A DNA stretch of 25,025 nucleotides. Origin: Bacteriovoracaceae bacterium. Lineage in GTDB: Bacteria > Bdellovibrionota > Bacteriovoracia > Bacteriovoracales > Bacteriovoracaceae. This document shows positions 15,327 to 23,289 of this stretch, piece by piece; the stretch's first letter is position 1, and the number at the start of each line of letters is the position of its first letter. Made by a program: the position numbers and the translations under genes. The notes below the pieces were generated by a model. It did no database searches. It saw only the letters and a program-made list of their open reading frames with translations, and had not been told where the DNA came from. Location: the NCBI GenBank assembly GCA_023151145.1, contig JAKLJM010000014.1:1-25025 (forward strand), written 5' to 3'.

Positions 15327-16079
15327 TTATGAATTAAATTGATCAAACTTATCGCGAAATTTCTTAACGACTGTGCCTAGTCCGTCAAAGACTGCTTGAG
15401 CAATAATCCAGTGACCAATATTATACTCAACAAAAAGATTTTTTTCTAATAATGGCTCAACACTCTCAAGAGTAAGTCCATGTCCCGCGTGACAACCCCA
15501 TTTATTGGCTACAATCATTTCTTTTGCGGCAGCAAACTTTTGAAGGTAAGGAGTGATATCCTCACCATTTAAAAATTTTTTCGCATACTCGCCGGTATGA
15601 ACTTCTACGGCATCAGCATTTAACATAAAAGCTTTTTCTAAAATCTTAGGATTTGCTTCTAAGAAAAGAGAAATTTTTACATCTTTAATATTGGCCTTCA
15701 GTTTTTGACAGGCTTCTTCTATACGAATAAAAGTTGAATCATCTAAAAGATCTAATCCACCTTCAGTGGTTTTTTCTTGTCTTTTTTCCGGCACTAAACA
15801 AATCCATTCTGGGTTTGAAGCAATAGCAATTTCTACGATCTCAGGATGACTTCCCATTTCTAGATTGAGTGGTTTACCGTAACGTTTTGTCACCAAATGA
15901 ACGGCTTCTACATCAGTGTCTTGAATGTGGCGACGATCTTCACGTAAGTGAATTGTGATTTGATCCGCTCCGTTTTGTAAGGAATGCACGGCCGCTTCAA
16001 CAACACTGGGATAATCCTCGCCTCTTTGTTGACGTAAAGTAGCGACGTGATCAATATTTACACCTAAACGAATAGTCAT
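15327..16079 (-). CDS. pdxJ: Pyridoxine 5'-phosphate synthase PdxJ
   Basis: 250 aa (E. coli 243). PdxJ condenses 1-deoxy-xylulose-5-phosphate with 3-amino-2-oxopropyl phosphate to make pyridoxine 5'-phosphate, the last step of DXP-dependent vitamin B6 synthesis. Visible signatures are GVNIDHVATLRQQRG, ITIHLREDRRHI (His44, equivalent to E. coli His45), NLEM (Glu74, equivalent to Glu72), LVPEKRQEKTTEGGLD, AGHGLT (His200, equivalent to His193) and the C-terminal EYNIGHWIIAQAVFDGL. ATG 16079 has AAAGGA 6 nt upstream. It starts 16 nt after glmM, indicating co-transcription. Its product is the PLP precursor used by enzymes such as the nearby cysteine desulfurase. Confidence 0.97.
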   Translation of the reverse strand: MTIRLGVNIDHVATLRQQRGEDYPSVVEAAVHSLQNGADQITIHLREDRRHIQDTDVEAVHLVTKRYGKPLNLEMGSHPEIVEIAIASNPEWICLVPEKRQEKTTEGGLDLLDDSTFIRIEEACQKLKANIKDVKISLFLEANPKILEKAFMLNADAVEVHTGEYAKKFLNGEDITPYLQKFAAAKEMIVANKWGCHAGHGLTLESVEPLLEKNLFVEYNIGHWIIAQAVFDGLGTVVKKFRDKFDQFNS

Positions 16080-16095
16080 TCTTTATCCTTTCTTT

Positions 16096-17460
16096 TTACT
16101 CTAATTCTTTTTTTACCAGGTCAGATAATTCTTGGCATAACTTTTCAACCAACTCTGCATTTTGACCTTCAACCATAACTCTTAATAGAGGTTCGGTGCC
16201 AGAATAGCGCAGTAACACGCGACCTTTGCCACCCATTTTTTCTTCAGCATCTTTAATCGCTTTTTGAATCGATGGAACTTTTTCTAAGTCTGGTTTTTTT
16301 GAAACCACGACATTTTTTAAAACCTGAGGAAATAATTCGATTTCACCAACCAAATCTTTTAAAGTCTTTTTAAAATGTTTCATGGCTTCGATGGCCTTTA
16401 GTGCTGCCAATGATCCATCACCCGTTGTGGAATGTTTAGAGAAAATGATATGCCCAGATGGCTCTCCCCCTAAAATTCCGTGATTGGCACGCATATGTTC
16501 AATGATGTAGCGATCGCCAACTTTTGTACGATGAAATTTAAGACCTAAATCTTTTAAATAAAACTCTAATCCAAAATTACTCATCACTGTACCAACAACC
16601 GTATCACCTTTTTTTAGTTCACCGCGATCCAGTAAGAGTTTGGCAAAAAGCCCAATAAGCTTATCGCCATCAACAATGGTTCCTTCTTCATCAACAATTG
16701 TTACACGGTCACCGTCTCCATCAATACAGATTCCAATGTCAGCGCGGTATTTTAAAACTTGTTCGCGTGCCGATTCGGGATGTAATGATCCGACATTAAG
16801 ATTGATGTTCTCGCCGTTCGGAGAAACTCCAATGGGTAGAACTTCTGCGCCTAATTCTTGAAACATCATCGGCGTCACTTTATAACCAGCACCGTTAGCG
16901 CAATCTAAAACGATACGCATTCCTTCAAGATCGTAATCTTGATTGAAGGCCGACTTTACTTGGACGATATAACGGCCAAAAACTTCTTTTAAACGTTGAG
17001 CATTTCCAAGCTGAGGGCCAACCTTCACTGGCATGAGGCTTGGGTTTAAAACTAATCTTTCGAGCTCTAGTTCCGCAGCATCTGGAAGCTTAAAACCTTT
17101 GGCATCGAAAATCTTAATTCCATTGTCATAAAAAGGATTATGGGAAGCTGAAATCATGACTCCTGCATCTGCGCGCATAGAGTGCGTGACAAAAGCCACA
17201 CCTGGAGTGGGTAGTGGGCCAGTTAAAATAACTTCTCCACCTTGTGAGCAAACGCCCGATGAAAAAGCCATTTCTAGCATATAACAAGACAAACGAGTGT
17301 CTTTACCAACAATGATCAGCGGTTTGGTGTTTAGCGGATTGATTGATTGAAAATAATGAACAACCGCTCGCCCAAGGGCCGTGGCAATTTCGCAGGTCAT
17401 AGGGTAAACGTTAGCTTTACCTCTAATTCCATCTGTACCAAATAATTTTCTTTCACCCAT
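16096..17460 (-). CDS. glmM: Phosphoglucosamine mutase GlmM
   Basis: 454 aa (E. coli 445). GlmM converts glucosamine-6-phosphate to glucosamine-1-phosphate, feeding UDP-GlcNAc for peptidoglycan and LPS. Domains run in the usual order: KLFGTDGIRG at the N-terminus, catalytic Ser106 in ISASHNPFYDNGIK, metal-binding DGDGDR, sugar-binding GGEPSGHI, and phosphate-binding RYSGTEPLLRVMVEG. AGAGGC precedes ATG 17460. It lies 18 nt after cdaR. In Firmicutes this gene order is conserved, and GlmM physically inhibits CdaA; the same could apply here. Confidence 0.97.
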   Translation of the reverse strand: MGERKLFGTDGIRGKANVYPMTCEIATALGRAVVHYFQSINPLNTKPLIIVGKDTRLSCYMLEMAFSSGVCSQGGEVILTGPLPTPGVAFVTHSMRADAGVMISASHNPFYDNGIKIFDAKGFKLPDAAELELERLVLNPSLMPVKVGPQLGNAQRLKEVFGRYIVQVKSAFNQDYDLEGMRIVLDCANGAGYKVTPMMFQELGAEVLPIGVSPNGENINLNVGSLHPESAREQVLKYRADIGICIDGDGDRVTIVDEEGTIVDGDKLIGLFAKLLLDRGELKKGDTVVGTVMSNFGLEFYLKDLGLKFHRTKVGDRYIIEHMRANHGILGGEPSGHIIFSKHSTTGDGSLAALKAIEAMKHFKKTLKDLVGEIELFPQVLKNVVVSKKPDLEKVPSIQKAIKDAEEKMGGKGRVLLRYSGTEPLLRVMVEGQNAELVEKLCQELSDLVKKELE

Positions 17461-17478
17461 AAAATCTGCCTCTAAATA

Positions 17479-18225
17479 TTATTCTTGATTCACTTTTTCT
17501 TCAGTTGCATTCATTTGTTCTTTCGTGCGCTTTTTCAATCGGCCAAAAAGGCCAGAGGCTCTCGTCGCTTGAGCATCGAGGCGAGTGCGAACTTTAATAC
17601 GCAATGGTTTACCATTTTTAAAAATAATTCGTCTATCCACTTCTTCAAGAGAGATCACGGTTTCAAATTCATCGCGTTCTAGTTGTGAGAGATCAAAAGG
17701 TAGAGTTTTTAAACGACTCAATCTCCCCATGGCATCGACTGGACCTTCGACGACTAAGCTCTTAGGATCAATATCAATGGAATCTAGGAGCCTACCTGGT
17801 GGCAGCTTATTTTTTACTTGTAATAAAACTGGGACATCCATTTCAACCTTACGATCTACTTCTAATTTAAATTCATGGGGCGTGATACTTAAAACCTCAA
17901 TACCAAATGGCAATGAGAGATCGGCGGGATGAATATTGATAAAGTAGCGTTTGGGATTATTGGTCTTGTACTTTTCTAAATCAATTTTAAAATCATCTCC
18001 ATCGCGCAAAACAGTCTTAATAAACGCTTTGGAACCTTTTAATTTAACCTTAACTTCTCGTGGCGCCATATTTGAAATGGCCATTTCATCTGGCAGTGAA
18101 TAAGTTAAATTAAGCGTGCGCTCAAGCTCAACCGGCTCACTGGAAATGACAAAAAACCAAAGAAAAATAGAAAAGATAAGCGCAATTATTTTTAAAGAAT
18201 GGCGCTCGCGAACTTCTTTTTTCAC
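17479..18225 (-). CDS. cdaR: CdaA regulator, YbbR-domain protein CdaR
   Basis: 248 aa from GTG 18225, which overlaps the cdaA stop (GTGA). One N-terminal membrane helix (LKIIALIFSIFLWFFVISS, residues about 10-28) is followed by two YbbR-like repeats in the periplasm, about residues 35-130 (LERTLNLTYSLPDEMAISNM onward) and 133-220 (MDVPVLLQVKNKLPPGRLL onward, with PKSLVVEGPVDAMGRL). B. subtilis CdaR has four such repeats, so this is a short form. The C-terminus is basic (GRLKKRTKEQ). CdaR modulates the diadenylate cyclase CdaA in Firmicutes. The four-base overlap with cdaA suggests coupled translation. Confidence 0.9.
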   Translation of the reverse strand: MKKEVRERHSLKIIALIFSIFLWFFVISSEPVELERTLNLTYSLPDEMAISNMAPREVKVKLKGSKAFIKTVLRDGDDFKIDLEKYKTNNPKRYFINIHPADLSLPFGIEVLSITPHEFKLEVDRKVEMDVPVLLQVKNKLPPGRLLDSIDIDPKSLVVEGPVDAMGRLSRLKTLPFDLSQLERDEFETVISLEEVDRRIIFKNGKPLRIKVRTRLDAQATRASGLFGRLKKRTKEQMNATEEKVNQE

Positions 18226-19037
18226 TGAACGATATCCTTGGATTTAATGGGCTTTAATCCTGGAGACAGTGCTTCGTGTCCCCAAATATGGCGAAGATAT
18301 TGTCCCAATTCATTTTCAGTACGACAGTAATAAAAAATTCCTTCGACACATAAATTAATTTTTCCGGTCTCTTCTGAAACCGTGACAACAATAGCATCTG
18401 TGGTTTCCGTAAGCCCTAAAGCTGCACGGTGACGAGTACCAAAGTGGCGTTCGATATCAAAGTTTTTAGATAACGGAAGAAAACAGCCTGCCGCTTGAAT
18501 TTTTCCGTTTTGGATAATTAATGCACCATCATGCAATGAAGAGCTAGATTCAAAAATCGCATAAATCAAATCCGAATGAATTCTCGACTCTAAACGCGTT
18601 CCGGTGTTTACATAATTTAAAAGACCATTACTTCTTTCAATAACAATCAAGGCTCCTACTTTCTCTCGCGACATCGCCCCGCAGGCTTCAACAATTTCAT
18701 CGATCTCAAAATCATGGGTATTTTTATTGAAGAAATTTAAGAATTCTTTCTTCGTCCCAACTGATGCCAGAGCCGTTCTGAATTGATCTTGAAATAAAAC
18801 CACCGCGATAATAAAAAAGGAATCAAAGAAATGGGCCAGAACCCAATTGAGGGAATAAAGTTTAAAGGTAACACCTAGCCAAAATAAAATGAATAAGAAG
18901 CCTACTCCAAAGATCATCTGCACTGCTTTCGTTCCGCGAACGATCAGTAGGATTTGATAAATGAGAATAGAAACAATGAAAATATCAATGATATCTTTAA
19001 TATTTAAATGAGTAATTAGATTTGGAAAAAAATCCAC
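18222..19037 (-). CDS. cdaA: Diadenylate cyclase CdaA (c-di-AMP synthase)
   Basis: 271 aa from GTG 19035-19037, chosen because AGAGG lies 4-5 nt upstream; the frame is open to a TTG at 19064, but that would leave almost no leader after either candidate promoter. Three membrane helices occupy about residues 14-85 (IDIFIVSILIYQILLIVRGT onward). The DAC (DisA_N) domain follows, with the catalytic DGA (residues 170-172, LHDGALII) and RHR (202-204, GTRHRAALGLTE) motifs that bind ATP and metal. It makes cyclic di-AMP, which controls potassium and osmotic balance where studied. Its presence with cdaR and glmM copies the Firmicutes arrangement in what looks like a Gram-negative genome. Confidence 0.95.
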   Translation of the reverse strand: MDFFPNLITHLNIKDIIDIFIVSILIYQILLIVRGTKAVQMIFGVGFLFILFWLGVTFKLYSLNWVLAHFFDSFFIIAVVLFQDQFRTALASVGTKKEFLNFFNKNTHDFEIDEIVEACGAMSREKVGALIVIERSNGLLNYVNTGTRLESRIHSDLIYAIFESSSSLHDGALIIQNGKIQAAGCFLPLSKNFDIERHFGTRHRAALGLTETTDAIVVTVSEETGKINLCVEGIFYYCRTENELGQYLRHIWGHEALSPGLKPIKSKDIVQ

Positions 19038-19066
19038 AAAACCTCTAGCTTTTATTATATGCAAGC

Positions 19067-19106
19067 TTATCGGTAGAAATAATGAATTTTTTTAAGGATT
19101 TTGCAA
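19067..19106 (-). promoter_or_regulatory. Promoter region of the cda-glmM-pdxJ-tsaE operon (class uncertain)
   Basis: Two readings are possible on the minus strand. Sigma-70: TTGCAA (19106-19101), 16 nt, CATTAT (19084-19079), 4/6 each. Sigma-28: ACCGATAA (19074-19067; 7/8 to the FliA -10) with only a poor A-rich -35 at the right distance. Either would start transcription shortly before GTG 19037. Confidence 0.4.
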
Positions 19107-19110
19107 AGAT

Positions 19111-19147
19111 AAAAACCCTCAATCTAAAAAAAAATTAAATTGAGGGT
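19111..19147 (-). terminator. Intrinsic terminator of the PilZ/GAF/AAA regulator gene
   Basis: ACCCTCAAT and ATTGAGGGT form a perfect 9-bp stem (arms 19139-19147 and 19115-19123) with a 15-nt loop. On the minus strand it is followed by TTTT. It lies 10 nt beyond the regulator stop and separates it from the cda operon. Confidence 0.85.
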
Positions 19148-19157
19148 TATTTGAAAA

Positions 19158-21128
19158 TTAAGCTGCGGAATTGAATTCTTCGTCTTCTTTAAGTAATTTT
19201 GCTCTTTCATCTTCTGACAGATTCAATGAGCGCAGTAATTCTGAGGTATAATTCAGTTTTTTACGGATTGCTTCACGAGAGATCCCTAAAGACTTAGCGG
19301 CCTTAGACTTATTCCCGTTATGACGTTTTACTTCAGAAAGAATCATTTCTCGCTCAACAATCGCTAAGCGCTCTTTTAAAGCGATGGAATGATCACTTAC
19401 GTGAGGTAAATCTCCAAAGATTCTTTTACTGGTTGATAAGTCAACCAATGGAGAAGCTGAATCTTTTAATTCTAAATCAGTTATTATATGCGCTTTTGGA
19501 TTATAAAGGACGGCTCTTTCTACGCATATTTTAAGTTCGCGAATATTTTCCGGCCAATCGTATTTTTTCATTTTCTCTAACAGTTTTGGAGAAAAATTCT
19601 TTAACAAGAGACCTTGTTTTTTACATTCAATTTTCAAAAAATAATCCACTAACATTTCCAGATCATCAATACGTCTACGTAGAGGTTCGATATAAACAAA
19701 GGCTTTTGAGATCTGTTCGTAAAGCTCGCGATCGAACTCTCCTTTTTGTACCAGGAGAGAAAGATCCTTTGAAGTTGTTACGATTATACGTACATCTAAG
19801 CTAAACTTAGTGCCATGAATATGTTTGTCTCTTAAAGTAGCCGCTAACTTCTTTTGAAATGTCATCGGAAGTTCACTAATTTCATGAATCTGAATTGTGC
19901 CCCCTAAACATTTAATCAGCTTATTTACTGACTCATCTGGGCTCCAAAATTCTTGTGACAATTCTTCGCGATTTTTATTTTCACAATAAATGGTCTCTAA
20001 ACCTTTTAAGCCTCTTTGCCCTTCTGTATGTAAAATCTTGGCATAAAGGGATTTACCAACACCTGGCTCCCCTTGAATCAACACAGGAGATTCGATATCT
20101 TTTAGTTTTACGATAGTCGAACGCAAGCTCGTGACATGAGGAACTTTTCCGATCAAGGCGTTCTTACGGTCAAAGGCCATAGAGAAACGACGAATTTGAG
20201 AACGCTCTGACATTGGAGTGAAATTATAAAATACTGATGAGAAAATGAGCGATAAAACTTTCATCGTCTTTTCATCTTCAATCGTAAATCGATCTTCATT
20301 TCGTTTATTTAAAACTTCGATAACACCAATAATTTTATCTTCACGGTTATGAATCGGATGACAAATAATAGATTTGGTTTCAAAGCCAAATTTTTGATCA
20401 AACTTTTCATTAAAACGCGAGCTATCCATAATCGTATCAATATTAAGCGCCACTCCCGTGGTAAAGACTGATCCAGCAATACCAACGCGATAATCAAATT
20501 TCAATTGATCTTTATTCACTCCCAAAGCGGCAACGGCTTCTAGTTCGTTTGTTTCAGGATTAATCAAAAACACTGAAGCTCTTTGAGCGTTTAAAATTCT
20601 AACCACTTCCTCAAGCATTGATTCGATAAAACCTTTCTTGTCTCCAAAATGAGTTATATCTTTAAACAAAGAAAGTAAGAGAGAGAAAATTTCAAAACCA
20701 TCAGTTGCTTTGGTGTATCTTTCTTTTAAAGCAGCATCAATTAAACATTGTTTTAGTCTTTCTGCAGAGAAGCTTAAAACATAATTTTCTAAGAAGCGAT
20801 GGATACCTTTTTCTTCATCAATCTCTACTCCGTAAATGATTTTTTGATCCTCTAGTGATTGTGAAAAGGCTCGCACTACTCGACCAGTTAAATCGAGATG
20901 ATATTTTTTAAATTGCAAGGAAATGAGAAACTCAGTTCCAACTGAAATTCTCTCTGAAGTTGAAAAACCCAAACCAGTGACTGAAATATCCACTAATTTA
21001 GCGTCATCTATATATCCATCTTTCCCTTTGGGGGTATCAAACTGAATGAGGAAGCGCAGATCATCCGCCTCTTCCACTGGTATACGGAAGGATTGGTAAA
21101 ATTTAAATTCTGAAAAACTTGAGAGCAT
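19158..21128 (-). CDS. PilZ-GAF-AAA+-Fis regulator with a degenerate sigma-54 activator domain
   Basis: 656 aa; ATG 21128 has GAGGAG 5 nt upstream. Order: a PilZ-like N-terminus (about 20-115, with DISVTG at 47-52 but no clear RxxxR, so c-di-GMP binding is uncertain); a GAF domain (about 150-302); an AAA+ domain of the sigma-54 activator type (about 322-550); and a Fis-type HTH (about 588-626, NGNKSKAAKSLGISREAIRKKL). Walker A is intact (GEPGVGKS, 353-360), as are sensor I (VRIIVTTSKDL) and DWPENIREL. Three features are lost: the GAFTGA loop is missing (the interval to Walker B is about 11 residues short), Walker B reads TIQIHE instead of TLFLDE, and the arginine-finger segment reads FDRELYEQISK rather than FREDLYYRL. 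It therefore probably binds DNA but does not activate sigma-54. A sigma-28-type promoter precedes it. Confidence 0.9.
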   Translation of the reverse strand: MLSSFSEFKFYQSFRIPVEEADDLRFLIQFDTPKGKDGYIDDAKLVDISVTGLGFSTSERISVGTEFLISLQFKKYHLDLTGRVVRAFSQSLEDQKIIYGVEIDEEKGIHRFLENYVLSFSAERLKQCLIDAALKERYTKATDGFEIFSLLLSLFKDITHFGDKKGFIESMLEEVVRILNAQRASVFLINPETNELEAVAALGVNKDQLKFDYRVGIAGSVFTTGVALNIDTIMDSSRFNEKFDQKFGFETKSIICHPIHNREDKIIGVIEVLNKRNEDRFTIEDEKTMKVLSLIFSSVFYNFTPMSERSQIRRFSMAFDRKNALIGKVPHVTSLRSTIVKLKDIESPVLIQGEPGVGKSLYAKILHTEGQRGLKGLETIYCENKNREELSQEFWSPDESVNKLIKCLGGTIQIHEISELPMTFQKKLAATLRDKHIHGTKFSLDVRIIVTTSKDLSLLVQKGEFDRELYEQISKAFVYIEPLRRRIDDLEMLVDYFLKIECKKQGLLLKNFSPKLLEKMKKYDWPENIRELKICVERAVLYNPKAHIITDLELKDSASPLVDLSTSKRIFGDLPHVSDHSIALKERLAIVEREMILSEVKRHNGNKSKAAKSLGISREAIRKKLNYTSELLRSLNLSEDERAKLLKEDEEFNSAA

Positions 21129-21161
21129 ACGGACTCCTCATCATGGACGATTCTTCCGTGC

Positions 21162-21188
21162 TTTTCGGTCAGTTTATGAAAAACTTTA
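21162..21188 (-). promoter_or_regulatory. Sigma-28 (FliA)-type promoter of the regulator gene
   Basis: On the minus strand TAAAGTTT (21188-21181; 8/8), exactly 11 nt (21180-21170), ACCGAAAA (21169-21162; 6/8). The -10 ends 33 nt before ATG 21128. The -35 is a perfect match to the FliA consensus, and the site lies in the gap between the M14 gene and the regulator gene. Confidence 0.75.
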
Positions 21189-21200
21189 GAGAAAGTGCCA

Positions 21201-21236
21201 CCAAATGTTTGCGGTCTTGTGATTTAAGGCATTTGG
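21201..21236 (-). other. Stem-loop straddling the M14 peptidase stop
   Basis: CATTTGG (21230-21236) and CCAAATG (21201-21207) form a perfect 7-bp stem with a 22-nt loop containing the stop codon region. There is no T run after it, so it is at best a weak terminator insulating the next promoter. Confidence 0.35.
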
Positions 21237-22342
21237 CCGATAGGTTCGTTTGAAGGCAAACTTACAGGAGCATAGGACTCAAGTTTCTTTTCCGCTTCAT
21301 CTAATTTTTTCTGATTTTGCGAAGTGTGACCGTCTACAAAAGTTCGAATGTCATGAAAGACTGCTTTATGCATCGATGCTTTAAATAGCGCCCAGTACTC
21401 TTTGCTTTTTGCGGGATTTGAAGTTGGCAACTCCAAAGTATAAGTAGGAATACTTCTCTCTTGTCCGGCCCAGTTGCCTAAGGAACCAGGAAAAAAAGGA
21501 TAATTTTCAATGCGATAATCAGAAGCATCCTTACTCATTTGAATTAAGAGCTCCTGAGCTTTATTGGGATCCACGTTATCAGATAGAGATATTCCCGTCG
21601 CAAGACTTGGTCCATCGTAATCTAAAATGGAAAGTGGCGAGTGCACAGATATAATTTTATCGGGATTATAACGTTTAATAAGATTCATTTGAAAAACTAA
21701 TTCAGGCTCACTGCCTGGAGATTTCCCTGGATTCCTTCTTTTATCTCTGCGGTATTTAGAAACCCACATTTTTTGCGCTTCTTTAAACCAATCTTCCGTT
21801 GGAAAATTTCTATTTACATCAACTCCCCTAGCATTCGTTCGAGTTGGTCTTCTTTTAAAATAGGAATCTGGATTTACTAAGGGAGCAATAAGAACGACTT
21901 TGTTTTCAAAAGATTTTTTAAACTCTGGATCTTGAAGTGAATCGCGCAAATAATACATTAAATCAAAACAAAATTTAATCGGCGTGATTTCATCGCCATG
22001 TACCCCACACATAACCATGGTAACATCTTTTTTCGCCAAACCCTCTTTATCGTGGTCTGCTCCAATTTCACCAAAAATTGTCCAAGTCAGTGGATCTCCT
22101 AAAACGGAGTCACGGATATGGTACCAAGAGAAGGTTTCACATTCTGACTTTGCCCAACGATACTTCTTAAAAGATGTATCAATCTTCTCACAATAAGCCT
22201 TCAGCTTTGAAGTTAATTCAAGATGAAGCCCTTCATGATTTTCTTTATCCAACGCCAAAACGTTTTGCCCATTAACAAATTGCAAAGCACAAAGCACAAG
22301 ACAAAAGAGACGAACTGAGGCTAAAGTATTTTTGAGCAACAT
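21224..22342 (-). CDS. Secreted M14 zinc carboxypeptidase, MpaA-like
   Basis: 372 aa from ATG 22342. Residues 1-25 are a signal peptide (LFCLVLCALQFVNG before QN), so it acts in the periplasm or outside. The M14 fold signatures are the zinc ligands His115 and Glu118 (CGVHGDEITPI), a NARGVDVNRNFP substrate-binding segment (170-181), the third zinc ligand His234 (ISVHSPL) and the catalytic Glu304 (YTLELPTSN). The closest well-known relative is MpaA, which cuts the gamma-D-Glu-diaminopimelate bond in murein peptides in the cytoplasm; here the enzyme is exported. The murein specificity is an inference from these motifs. The gene diverges from a RimK-like ligase gene 50 nt away. Confidence 0.88.
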   Translation of the reverse strand: MLLKNTLASVRLFCLVLCALQFVNGQNVLALDKENHEGLHLELTSKLKAYCEKIDTSFKKYRWAKSECETFSWYHIRDSVLGDPLTWTIFGEIGADHDKEGLAKKDVTMVMCGVHGDEITPIKFCFDLMYYLRDSLQDPEFKKSFENKVVLIAPLVNPDSYFKRRPTRTNARGVDVNRNFPTEDWFKEAQKMWVSKYRRDKRRNPGKSPGSEPELVFQMNLIKRYNPDKIISVHSPLSILDYDGPSLATGISLSDNVDPNKAQELLIQMSKDASDYRIENYPFFPGSLGNWAGQERSIPTYTLELPTSNPAKSKEYWALFKASMHKAVFHDIRTFVDGHTSQNQKKLDEAEKKLESYAPVSLPSNEPIGQMP

Positions 22343-22362
22343 ATATATTTAAATCCTAAAAA

Positions 22363-22381
22363 AATAAACTGGTTTATTATA
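22363..22381. promoter_or_regulatory. Shared control region: 7-bp dyad and TATAAT box
   Basis: AATAAAC-TG-GTTTATT (22363-22378) is a perfect 7-bp dyad in the 50-nt divergent gap. On the minus strand, TATAAT (22381-22376) overlaps it and could be the -10 of the M14 gene, though its -35 is poor. No good promoter was seen for the plus-strand gene. Confidence 0.45.
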
Positions 22382-22392
22382 ACGAGAGTTCT

Positions 22393-23289
22393 ATGAAAAA
22401 GAAAAGTGTTAGTCTCATTTGTTCCCAACCAAATACCCACAGTGTGCAGCGTTTTTTAGTTGAGGGCAAAAAACTTAAACTTTCCATGAATTTGATTGAC
22501 ATTAAAAACTGTCTCATATCTGACAATTTTACTCCCGTCACCGATGTCGTCCTCCATCGTTCAACCGCACTTAATTTTGATGATTTAGACATTGCGCTTT
22601 TGCGTCAGTTTGAATTAAAGGGCGCTTTTGCCTATAACTCTGCAAAGGCCCTTTTATTAACCAGAAACAAAGAAAGACAAATCATTGAATTAAAAAATTT
22701 AGGCCACACTCCACCTCCAAGCTTATTTCTTAGAGGAAAAGTGGATCAAGCTCATTTAGAAAATGCCCTACACCTTGAACTAGATCGATGGCAGAAAAAA
22801 AAATACGCTAATATCCCCGATCAATTTGTCCTTAAAACGGTACGTGGAAATAAGGGAATTGGAGTCAATTTAATCAATGGACGCGAATCTTTATTGTCAA
22901 TACTTGAAACATTTTGGGCCATGGGAGATCAACGTTTTATCCTACAACCCTTTTTAAACCATAAATTAGAGTACCGACTTTTCTATCAGAAAGGAAAATC
23001 TCCGATCATTGTAGAAAAAAAATCGCACAATGGATTTAAGGCCAATGCCCAACGATCGACGACTAAATTATTGAACGAAAAACCAAATGAATTAAAAAGG
23101 ACGCTAACAAAAATGGCGGAGAATATTGCTGATAAATTTGATATCACTTATGCTGGTTTTGATTTTTGGCAATTAGAAAGCGGAGAAATTATCATTGGTG
23201 AAGTTAATCCTATGCCTGGATTCGAAAATATTGAAGAGCTCACCAACAAAAATATTGCTCGTGAGCTCTTAGAATTATTTGTAAATTAA
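22393..23289 (+). CDS. RimK-like ATP-grasp ligase
   Basis: 298 aa; ATG 22393 with GAG 7-9 nt upstream. The RimK/LysX type of ATP-grasp ligases joins an amino acid, often glutamate, to a carboxyl group on a protein or small molecule. The pre-ATP-grasp N-terminal domain is about residues 1-90. The nucleotide-binding part shows Lys148 with TVRGNKGIGV, then HKLEYRLF, and the metal ligands Asp257 (YAGFDFW), Glu270 and Asn272 (GEVNPMPGFENIE). Length matches RimK (300 in E. coli). The substrate is not known; E. coli RimK adds glutamates to ribosomal protein S6. It is divergent from an exported M14 peptidase, and its 3' end overlaps the convergent aminopeptidase gene by 15 bp. Confidence 0.88.
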   Translation: MKKKSVSLICSQPNTHSVQRFLVEGKKLKLSMNLIDIKNCLISDNFTPVTDVVLHRSTALNFDDLDIALLRQFELKGAFAYNSAKALLLTRNKERQIIELKNLGHTPPPSLFLRGKVDQAHLENALHLELDRWQKKKYANIPDQFVLKTVRGNKGIGVNLINGRESLLSILETFWAMGDQRFILQPFLNHKLEYRLFYQKGKSPIIVEKKSHNGFKANAQRSTTKLLNEKPNELKRTLTKMAENIADKFDITYAGFDFWQLESGEIIIGEVNPMPGFENIEELTNKNIARELLELFVN

